Shown: in pieces, positions 44,986 to 53,722 of the stretch
Layout: each line of letters starts with the position of its first letter
How positions within the stretch are numbered: the first letter of the stretch is position 1
Assembly (NCBI GenBank): GCA_947471745.1
Contig: CANJKZ010000519.1
Coordinates: 339,501-403,500 of the forward strand
Source of the DNA: Closterium sp. Naga37s-1
Lineage: Eukaryota; Streptophyta; Zygnematophyceae; Desmidiales; Closteriaceae
DNA length: 64,000 nt
Reading direction: 5' to 3'
The notes under the pieces: model-generated
Databases searched by the model: none
What the model saw: the letters and a program-made list of their open reading frames with translations, nothing else
Told to the model about the DNA's origin: nothing
Position numbers and translations under genes: made by a program

Positions 44986-45774
44986 GTGATGTGATGCGAA
45001 TAGACACCATGAGTGGAGATGTGAGGTGAGTCAACACATTTTTGGGTGATGTGATGTGTGTAGACACCATGGAGTGGAGATGTGAGGTGAGTCGACACGT
45101 TTTTGGGTGACGTGATGTGAGTAGACACCATGGGGTGGAGATGTGAGGTTAGTCGACACTTTTTTGGGTAATGTGATGTGAGTAGACACCATGGAGTGGA
45201 GATGTAAGGTTAGTCGACACTTTTTTGGGTGATGTGATGAGAGTAGACACCATGGAGTGGAGATGTAAGGTGAGTCGACACGTTTTTGGGTGATGTGATG
45301 CGAATAGACACCATGCAGTGGAGATGTGAGGTGAGTCGACATTTCTTTGTGTGATGTGATGCCAGTAGACACCATGGGGCTGAGTTGTGAGGTGAGTCGA
45401 CACGTTTTTGGGTGATGTGATGTGAGTAGACACTATGGAGTGGAGATGTGAGGTGAGTGCGACACGTTTTTGGATGATGTGATGTGAGTAGACACCATGG
45501 AGTGGAGATGTGGGGTGAGTCGACACGTTTTTTGGTGATGTGATGTGAGTTGACACCATGGAGTGGAAATGTGAGGTGAGTCGACACTTGTTTGGGTGAT
45601 GTGATGTGAGTAGACACCATGGAGTGGAGATGTGAGGTGAGTCGACGATGCATGTAGACACCATGAGTGGAGATGTGAGGTGCGTCGACACTTTTTTGGG
45701 TGATGTGATGTGTGGACACCATGGAGTGGAGATGTGAGGTGAGTCGACACATTTTTGGGTGATGTGATGTGAGG
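44986..45774. repeat. SatD 61-bp minisatellite
   Basis: About 13 copies of a 61-bp unit built on tagacaccatggagtggag, tgtgaggtgagtcgacac and gtttttgggtgatgtgatg. Some units are shortened (near 45650). Frames through it are repeat artefacts. Confidence 0.92.
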
Positions 45775-46690
45775 GTTCAGGGAGAGGGGTATGGGATCAA
45801 GGAGAGGGGGATGGAATCAGGGAGAGGGGGATGGAATCAAAGAGTGGGGGATGGAATTCAGGGAGAGGGGGATGGAAACATGGGATCATTGAGAGGGGGA
45901 TGGAATCAGGGAGAGGGGGATGGAATCAGGGAGAGGGGGATGGAATCAGGGAGAGGGGGATGAGAATCAGAGAGAGGGGAATGGAATCAGGGAGAGGGGG
46001 GTAGAATCAGGAAGAGGGGAATGGAATCAGGGAGAGGGGGATGGAATCAGAGGGAGGGGGATGGAATCAGGGAGAGGGGGATGGAATCAGGGAGAGAGGG
46101 ATTGAATCAGGGAGAGGGGGATTGAATCAGGGAGAGGGGGGTGGAATTTAGGGAGAGGGGGATGGAATCAGGGAGAGGAGGATGGAATCAGGGAGAGGGG
46201 AATGGAATTAGAGAGAGGGGGATGGAATCTGAGAGAGGGGGATGGAATCAGGGAGAGGGGGATGGAATTCAGGGAGAGGGGGATGGAATCAAAGAGAGGG
46301 GGATGGAATCAAGGAGAGGGGGATGGAATCAGGGAGAGGGGGATGGAATCGGGGAGAGGGGGATGGAAACAGGGAGAGGGGGGTGGAATCAGGGAGAGGG
46401 GGATGGAATCAGGGAGAGGGGATGGAATCAGGGAGAGGGGGATAGAATCAGGGAGAGGGGGATGGAATCAGGGAGAGGGGGATGGAATCAACGAGACGGG
46501 GAAGGAATCAGGGAGAGGGGGATGGAATCAGAGAGAGGGGGGTGGAATCAGGGAGAGGGGGATGGAATCAGGAAGAGGGGGATGGAATCAGAGAGAGGGG
46601 GATGGAATCAGAGAGAGGGGGATGGAATCAGAGAGAGGGGGATGGAATCAGGGAGAGCGGGATGGAATCAGGGAGAGAGGGATGGAATCA
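45775..46690. repeat. SatE 20-bp polypurine minisatellite, block 1
   Basis: About 45 copies of ggagagggggatggaatcag. The plus strand is almost all purine except the tggaatc core, giving extreme strand asymmetry. Twenty is not a multiple of three, so the open frames repeat every three units and are not genes. Confidence 0.95.
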
Positions 46691-47261
46691 GGCCCCACGT
46701 TATCAGGGTAAAACATCCTGACCACCTTGATATCAGGATGCAGTTTTGAATTTGCCCCGTAATTTCAGAATAGTGTTGATTTTAACCCTGTGGTATTGGA
46801 ATGTTGTTATATGAAATGCCCTGGACATTCAGGATGGCCGTGGTGTTCTTCCCTGAAGCGTCAGGATGAATGTCGAGGCTTGCCCTTACGCGTTTTTACA
46901 GGGAGGGGTGGGGGGGGAGGGGGGGTGTTCCCGTTCCCGCGGAATTTTTTCTCTGGGGATTTTTGTTCCCCCTGGTGTTGCTGTTAGAGTAGCGGCGCCG
47001 GTGGTGTTCTCTGGTCTAGTCTGGTGGTGTTCTCTACCCTGGATTAGTTAGCAAGAGTAGGACAATGGTGGTGCCACTAGAATTGTTATAAACAGAACCC
47101 TGAACACTCGTATTTTTGCCCTGACAGGCCACGATAAATTTCTGCAGAACCCCTGAAACTACAGGAAGCCTCTGAAAATTTGCCCTGACAAATCAGGTCA
47201 TTTTTTCAGATTCTGGAAAGTTGCCCGGAGGCCTCAGGATGCCCCAAAACCTAGCACGGGC
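46691..47261. other. 570-bp non-tandem segment between SatE blocks
   Basis: No gene recognised. The stretch contains many CCTGA/TCAGG motifs in both orientations (atcagggtaaaacatcctgacc, ttgccctgacaaatcagg, cattcaggatg) and a G-run (ggaggggtggggggggaggggggg near 46900). It looks like degenerate repeat or inserted DNA splitting the SatE array. Confidence 0.6.
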
Positions 47262-47810
47262 CCTGGATGGAATCAGGGAGAAGGGGATGGAATCAGGGAG
47301 AGGGGGATGGAATTCGGGGAGAGGGGGATGGAATCAGGGAGAGGGGGATAGAATCAGGGAGAGGGGAATGGAACATGGAGAGGGGGATGGAATCAGGGAG
47401 AGGGGGATGGAATCAAGGAGAAGGGGATATAATCAGGGAGAGGAGGGATGGAATCAGGGAGAGGGGGATGGAAACAGGGAGAGGGGGGTGGAATCAGGGA
47501 GAGGAGAATGGAATCAGGGAGAGGGGGGTGGAATCAGGGAGACGGGGCTGGAATCAGGGAGAAGGGGATATAGTCAGGGAGAGGGGGGCGGAATCAGGGA
47601 GAGTGAGATGGAATCAGGGAGAGGGGGATGGAATCAGGGAGTGGGAGATGGAATCAGGGAGAGGGGGATGGACCAGGCAGAGGGGGATGGAATCAGGGAG
47701 AGGGGGATGGAATCAGGGAGAGGGGGATGGAATCAAGGAGAGAGGGATGGAATCAGGGAGAGGGGGATGGACTCAGGGAGAGGGGGATGGAATCAGGGCG
47801 AGGGGGATGG
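47262..47810. repeat. SatE 20-bp polypurine minisatellite, block 2
   Basis: About 27 copies of the same 20-bp unit as block 1, in the same orientation, directly joined to inverted SatB. Confidence 0.94.
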
Positions 47811-48709
47811 AAGCGCATGGATCCCTACAGGCGTAGGGAAAAGCATCGTTCGACCTGAATGTTATTGGATATTTGGTGGCCCATGCTCAAATACACCTAT
47901 CAGAGCAATTTCAGCTGGGTTCGTGCGCGAAGAAAAGTTCGGCGCATGCGATGACGACTGTGTTTGCCGACAAATGCTAAGGAAGCGCATGGGTCCCTAC
48001 ATGCGTAGGGAAAGGCATCGTACGACCCGAATGTTATTGCACGTTTGGGTGGCCCATGCTGAAATACACCTATCGAAGCAATTTCAGCTTGGTTCGTGCG
48101 CAAAGAAAAGTTCGGCGCATGCGATGACGACTGTGTTTGCCGACAAATGCTAAGGAAGCGCATGGGTCCCTACATGCGTAGGGAAAGGCATCGTACGACC
48201 CGAATGTTATTGCACGTTTGGGTGGCCCATGCTGAAATACACCTATCGAAGCAATTTCAGCTTGGTTCGTGCGCAAAGAAAAGTTCGTCGCCTGCGATGA
48301 CGACTGTGCTTGCCGACAACTGCTAAGGAAGCGCATGGATCTCTACATGCGTAGGGAAAAGCATCGAACGACCTGAATGTTATTGCATATTCGGGTGGCA
48401 CATGCTCAAAAACAAATATCAGAACAATTTCAGCTTGGTTCGTGCGCAAAGAAAAGTTCGGCGCCTGCGATGACAGCCGTGTTTGCCGGCAAATGCTAAT
48501 GAAGCGCATAGATCCCTACATGCGTAGGGAAAAGGCATCGAAGGAACTGAATGTTATTGCATATTCGGGTGGCCCATGCTCAAATACACCTATCAGAGCA
48601 ATTTCAGCTTGGTTCATGCGCAAAGAAAAGTTTGGCGCCTGCGATGACGGCTGTTTTTGCCTACAAATGCTAAAGAAGCACATGGATCCCTACATACGTA
48701 GGGAAAAGC
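47811..48709 (-). repeat. SatB satellite, inverted orientation
   Basis: About five units that are the reverse complement of the 14.4-16.2 kb family: ctaaggaagcgcatg, cctgaatgttattgc and aatttcagcttggttcgtgcgc match the complement of its landmarks. Units are diverged from the + copies, for example ttttctttgcgca for ttttctgtgcgcg. Two consecutive units near 47975-48270 are nearly identical. Confidence 0.93.
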
Positions 48710-48735
48710 CAGATGGATGCTTGGCTTTTTTTTTT

Positions 48736-49004
48736 GTAAAATTCTGTAATCTATGGTAGGCCGTTGATCCGCGTTCGCCTAAACCGATAGCCACTGCACT
48801 TGCTAAAATACCTGCGAGGCTGAGTCCTATTAAATACTGGATCGGTATCGTGCCTAAATACATCAATAGCATGATTACGGTACCAGAGAAATTAGTTAGT
48901 GCAATCAAGCCACATATAGTACTACACCAAGCTAAAACAGGTATCGAAACTTGCTTGAAATCTTTTATGTTGTGTTGATGCTTGGCTATATAGTAGACAT
49001 TCTT
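48736..49004 (-). pseudogene. Fragment resembling Bacteroidota FtsW (SEDS glycosyltransferase)
   Basis: About 85 codons on the minus strand, open from a stop near 49011. They read through KDFKQVSIPVLAWCSTICGL, IALTNFSGTVIMLLMYLGT, IPIQYLIGLSLAGILASAVA and GERGSTAYHRLQNF. Two or three hydrophobic membrane spans and this word pattern fit the middle of FtsW/RodA-family septal peptidoglycan polymerases, closest in my recollection to Bacteroidota FtsW. It is a fragment: no start codon, no C-terminal part, AT-rich unlike its neighbours. It ends in ten A (minus strand), and the 11-bp gatgcttggct occurs at 48716-48726 and 48977-48987. It could be a contaminant-derived chimera, a transferred fragment or a retrocopy. 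Confidence 0.6.
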
Positions 49005-49023
49005 TGGTAATCACGGCCAATTG

Positions 49024-49165
49024 TGCTGAAACTAGGCGATAAGAAGGAATGGTAGAAGATGGTTTGCACTAGCAGGCAGGTGGAGTACATATAGGAAACC
49101 CTAAAAGGGTTGTACTCTCTGTTGAGTACCCCACTACAGCCTACACAACAAATAACATTTTGACA
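49024..49165 (-). repeat. Non-autonomous element, 3' LTR
   Basis: 142 bp from tgctgaaactaggcg to cattttgaca; its mate is at 51410-51554. On the plus strand it starts TGC where the mate starts TGT. Confidence 0.9.
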
Positions 49166-50319
49166 CACCCCCATAGGCGAAGTGGGGGATAGCCAACACA
49201 ACAAGCAGTCGCAGGACCAGGTCACAAGCAAAGCCTAGTGGCAGAAACAGAGGGCAAATGAGGAGCAGGAGGGACCAGGAGAGGAGAGGAGGAGGTGGGC
49301 GGCCGCTGAAGCTGCTGGCACAAGACGCAAACTGGAGTGGCGCACGAACAACTTGTGCAACTGGCACACGGGAAACTGGAGTAACTGGCTCTGCTCGCCG
49401 GCAAGAGCAACTGACCCACGGGCGACTGGAGCAACTGGCACACAGGCTCCTGGCGCAACGGTCTCACGGGCGACTGGAGCTGCGGACTTCACGACGGCCA
49501 CCCGCCGTCAACCTCCTCGCATTGTCCCAAACCCCCATTCACACCCCTCGGCATCCCTAGCGCCACTCCCCCGTCTCCCCCACACCCTCCCCCCCTTCAG
49601 CGGCAGCTGCAGCAGTGGGAGAGAGAGGAGGAGGAGCGCAGCTGATCACTCACGCCTGCCACCCCCATACCATCCCCCCCACGGCTGCACGCGCAGCAGG
49701 GAGATGAAGGAGAAGAGGGGGGGGGCGGGGGGGCGGGGTAGGAGCTGCCCCGCGACTGCAGAGGCAGGCGCGCGGGCTGCAGAGGCGGCTCACGGGCTGC
49801 AGGGGCAGCGCACTGGCTGCATGGGCGGCCCGCGGGCTGCAGGGGCAGTGCGCGGGCCGCAAGGGGCAGGCGCGCGGGCTGCAGGGGCGGCTCGCGGGCT
49901 GCAGGGGCGGCTCGCGGGATGAAAACCGCCGCCCCCCCGAGGCGCGCGGGAGCCACAGGGCAGTGCGCGCGGGGGCACGGGGCGGCGCGCGGGTCCACGG
50001 GGGCGGCGCGCGGGTCCCACGGGGCGGCGCGACAGGTGCACGGGGGCGGCGCGCGGGTCCACGGGGGCGGCACGCGGGTCCCACGGGGCGGCGCGACGGG
50101 TGCACAGGGGCCGCGCTCGGCTCCACGGGGCGGCGCGCCGAGCAGAAAACCGCCGGGCGCCCGGGGGCGCGCGGCGGGCAGAAAACCGCCGCGCACCCGG
50201 GGCGCGCGGTGTCAACGGGAGTTGTTGTTGGCCCCGTCCTCGCTTGGGCGGAGCCGACTTCGTGGTTGGGTGTACGGGAGGTACGGCCGACTTGCAGCAG
50301 TGGGCGACGCCGACTTGGG

Positions 50320-51080
50320 CGAGCTGGTCGACAGGGTTGGTCGACTTGCACGGGGCCACTGCAATGCCGCCGACTTGGGAAGCCGGCGGCCGACTTCAAC
50401 TGGTGGTCGGCGATGTGGCACGTCGACCTGGAAGTCGGCGCCGACTTGCAAGGTCACCGACTTGCAAGGTCACCGACTGCAAGAGGTCGGCCCGGAAGTC
50501 GGTGCCGACGTAGAAGGGGCGTCGACTTGGTGACGCCGACTTCGGGTAGCCGACTTGGGTGGTCGGCTGACGACTGTGCTGGTCGACGTGGAGCTGGTCG
50601 ACCAGGAGTGACGTCGACCTGGAGCTGGTCGACCAGGGGTGTGGTCGACCTGGTGAGGTCGACTAGAGGTGGCCGTCGACTTGGGAGGTCGACGAGCACA
50701 TACAGGAGCACCTGGTCGACGTGGTTGCCCGGTCGACCAGGTTACCTGGGTGACGAGGTTCTGCGGAAGAGTGCGACGGTCGCCCAGGCGATGTTGGCGA
50801 GACTGACCTCGGTGGTGGTATCCCGAGGTCGACGTGGCGGATCAGGTGGAGTCGTCAGCACGAGGATGACTTGGTGTGTGCGCTGTACAGGTGACAAGGC
50901 TCAGCACGCCAATCATCTGCGAGCACCTGCGAAGCTGGTGCGATACTGTACTGCGGGAGCTACGCTGTCACGCCGTCGACCTGCAGCGTTGGCACGCCGT
51001 CGACTTTGCTCTGCTGGAGCGCGGTCGACCAAGTCGTGTTGGAACGCGGTCGACCATGCTGTGCTGGCGGTCGACCGACC
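50320..51080. other. GTCGAC-rich interior of the 2.5-kb element
   Basis: The hexamer gtcgac recurs dozens of times, usually as ggtcgac followed by ctgg or cagg (for example cgacctggtgaggtcgac). No protein domain is seen in any frame. It could be a degenerate short tandem array or a structural RNA region; function unknown. Confidence 0.6.
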
Positions 51081-51394
51081 TGAATGCTAGCTCTGATGTA
51101 GTCTTGCTATGCCAACTTCATTGTACCTTTGTTGTCAACCTTTCTTAGTGAAACTCTTGCCAACTTGCCCCGTGAACTAGCAAACAGTGTGTGCACTAGG
51201 AAAACGACTAAGGACCAACGAACGCAGAGATCACACGAGCACCCGTGCCTAGCCCGTAGTCTAGCTCCCGTTGTAGTAGTAATCCCCGCACGCGGCGGGC
51301 TGAAAAATGTCGCGCGCCCGGGGCGCGCGACTAACAGAACAGCAGCGGAAGCAGTAGGGTGGGCCCATCCACAGGATCGACCAGGGAGGGTCGA

Positions 51395-51409
51395 CCTGCT
51401 CTGATAGCA
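51395..51409 (-). other. Non-autonomous element PBS
   Basis: Minus strand TGCTATCAGAGCAGG directly follows the 5' LTR and resembles the tRNA-iMet PBS TGGTATCAGAGC. Confidence 0.8.
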
Positions 51410-51554
51410 TGTTGAAACTAGGCGATAAGAAGGAATGGTAGAAGAGGGTTTGCACTAGCAGGCAGGTGGAGTACGTATAGTAGGAAACCCTAAAAGGGTT
51501 GTACTCTTTGTTGAGTACCCCACTACAGCCTACACAGCAAATACCATTTTGACA
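51410..51554 (-). repeat. Non-autonomous element, 5' LTR
   Basis: 145 bp from tgttgaaactaggcg to cattttgaca; followed by the aattg target duplication. Confidence 0.9.
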
Positions 51555-51915
51555 AATTGGGCTACCTTACCGGTAAATCTGATGGTTGAAAAGCAACAAT
51601 CAACTGATCATCGCCTTGCTCCGCTAACTCATGCAATCAATTGGGCTACCGTACCAGCAAAACCTGATTTTTCATATCGCAACACGAAAAAATCAGAGAT
51701 TTTGCGTGCCGTCGCAAAATCATTTCACGCGACAAAATCATTTCAGCCGTCGCATTTTTCGTGCCGCATCCGCACGACAAACCCCAGGCGATGGTTTCCC
51801 ATCGCAGGCCCAACTTCATTTTCAAGCTGGTGGTGGGTGCATTACTATATTTCTGTAACTCCCTTCATCACTAGTTTCTGCATAGCATAGTAAGAAGTAG
51901 TATAGCTGAAAGCAC
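51555..51915. other. Unassigned segment between two elements
   Basis: About 360 bp of AT-richer sequence that was contiguous with the DNA at 49005-49023 before the 2.5-kb element inserted. It contains aattgggctacc at 51555 and again at 51639 (84 bp apart), and a local repeat of aaaatcatttca at about 51716 and 51734. A 113-codon frame crosses it, but I recognise no family and do not call a gene. Confidence 0.5.
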
Positions 51916-52051
51916 TGTCAAGAATAGAACTAGGAATGGTGGATTGGACTAGGCAAGAGGTGAGTACAAGTAGGGGAAACCTAACCCTAAAGTGTTGTAC
52001 TCACTAAGGAGTTACCCTACTGTAGCCTAGAGATACAATTGTAATCTGACA
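51916..52051 (-). repeat. copia-2 3' LTR
   Basis: 136 bp from tgtcaagaatagaac to gtaatctgaca. Its first 65 bp equal 58721-58785 exactly. The five bases before it are agcac; the partner duplication is outside the window. Confidence 0.9.
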
Positions 52052-52290
52052 CACCCCCATAGGCAAAGTAGGGGACAGCAAACACAACAAGCGGTCACAA
52101 GACCAGTCTGAAGAAGAGAACACAGCTCAAGGTGGATCACAAAGTCACCACGCATTCTGAGCACAAGCAAGTGGCCACAAGGCCAGTTCACATGCAGAGG
52201 TATATAATAGCAAGGCAGTACACTGATCACAACTTAGCAAGAGAAAACATGCAGGTATAAAGATATATAGCAGTGTACAACAAGAGCAAG

Positions 52291-53722
52291 TCAAGCAACC
52301 AACAGGTGAGGCAGAGTGGGCACAAGCCCAAGAGCAGTGCAGAAACGGTGATGATCACAAGCCCCAAGGGCCTTGGTGAAGACATCAGCAGTGTTGGCCC
52401 GAGAGGCCACGTAAGCAAGGCGCAGCTGACCACGCTGCTGCAGCTCACGCGCAAGGAAGTAGCGAAGAGCAATGTGCTTCGTTCTGTGCTCCAGTCTCTG
52501 CTCGCGACACAAGGAAAGCATTGCCTTGTTGTCGACGTACAGAACTGGAGGAGAACGAGGCCGCTCCCCCAAGTCGGTCAGCAGGTAGGTCAGCCAGCGT
52601 AGCTCCTGTGCAGCCATGGCCCCAGCGTAGATCTCGGCCTCACATCTGGAACCAAGCACAGAAGAAGAACGAGTGGACCTCCACGAGACAGAACCAGCGC
52701 CAAGACTGAAGGTGTAACCCTGTGACGAACGCTGAGTCGTCTGTTCGTCGGCCCAAGAAGCGTCAGAGTGTCCTGTGAGGACCACCGAACCCCGTCCTCC
52801 AAGCACGAGCCCCATGCCCGATGTGCTGCACAAGTAACGCAGTACCCTCTTCGCAGCATCAAAGTGCACCTTTCGGTGTCGACCAGGTGCCACGTAGCGA
52901 GCCAGGAGGCTGAGAGGGTACGCGAGGTCAGGTCGTGTGCACGTCATCAGGTACATGAGGCAACCCACAAGCTCTGGGTACGGACCACTCGGCTCTACGG
53001 ACTCGTCCGAAGGTGGAGCTGAGAGCGAGTGGCCGGTAGACAGAGGAGTGGGCTGTGGCGAGGACCAAGTGAAGCGGAAGCGCTGAAGGACCTGGTGCAC
53101 CATGTGTGACTGAGTGAGGGTGATGGTGCGCCGTGGTCTGTCCCGGGTGATCTGCAAGCCAAGATAGCTCCGCAGCTCACCCAGGTCAGTGCAGGTGTGT
53201 CTCTCCTGCAGCTCCGCCTTCACTAGGACCAGTGCCTCAGTGTCAGCAGTAGCAAAAACCAAGTCGTCGACGTACACGAGGATGTAGAACGGCGACAGAG
53301 TAGTGTCGGTGCGTAGAAACAGCGACGGGTCAGCAGTCAAAGGAGCAAACCCAAGAGCCGCAAGTGTCGTCCTCAGTGTGTCGTGCCACTCACGGGGCGC
53401 CTGACGCAGGCCGTACACTGGTCGCCGTAGGCTCCACTGGGTACCCTCAGGAAACGACCCAGTGAAGCCCTGTGGACGGCGCAACCAGATGGCCTCGTGA
53501 AGGCTACCCTGCAAGAAAGCTGTCGAGAAGTCGAGGGAGTGCAGCTCGTAGTCACGCTGAGATGCAACGTGTAGCAACACCCGAAGAGTGGTCATCTTCG
53601 GGGTGGGGGAGAAGGTCTGAAAGAAGTCGACCCCCTCACGATGACTGAAGCCTCGAGCAACGTAACGTGCCTTGAAGGCAGGCGGAGAACCCGGCGGCCG
53701 CTTCACCCTGAAAATCCACATG
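52291..53722 (-). pseudogene. copia-2 RT and RNase H (out of frame with integrase)
   Basis: Begins in frame at MWIFRVKRPPG just after a one-base loss at 53722: cacatgcactgac here, cacatgccactgac in copia-3. It contains FKARYVARGFS, LDFSTAFLQGS, the YVDD catalytic motif at about 53265-53277, then RNase H with LTGHSDASWAD, CEAEIYAGAMAAQELRW and LYVDNKAML, stopping at 52291. The domains look intact but could be made only after a frameshift from the upstream frame. RT copies element RNA and RNase H degrades it in the particle. Confidence 0.9.

Larger units (their letters stand above)
49024..51554 (-). mobile_element. 2.5-kb non-autonomous LTR retrotransposon
   Basis: LTRs at 49024-49165 and 51410-51554, related by a few substitutions and a 3-bp indel, with 5-bp target duplication aattg at 49019-49023 and 51555-51559. 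The polypurine tract (minus CTATGGGGGTG) is at 49166-49176 and the PBS (minus TGCTATCAGAGCAGG) ends at 51409, so the element is in minus orientation. The interior has no protease, integrase or RT. It holds a GC-rich leader-like repeat zone (49740-50220) and a zone dense in GTCGAC (50320-51080). It probably relies on a copia of the copia-1 to copia-3 type. Confidence 0.9.

Noticed and set aside
45769..47858. Frames of about 200 codons encoding Gly/Glu/Arg repeats in SatE
   Set aside because: Three 20-bp units make 60 nt, so any frame reads the same 20-residue phrase. This is a consequence of the minisatellite.
49919..51090. Frames of 200-375 codons in the 2.5-kb element
   Set aside because: They lie in GC-rich repeat or GTCGAC-dense sequence, are open in several frames at once and lack retroviral or other domains.
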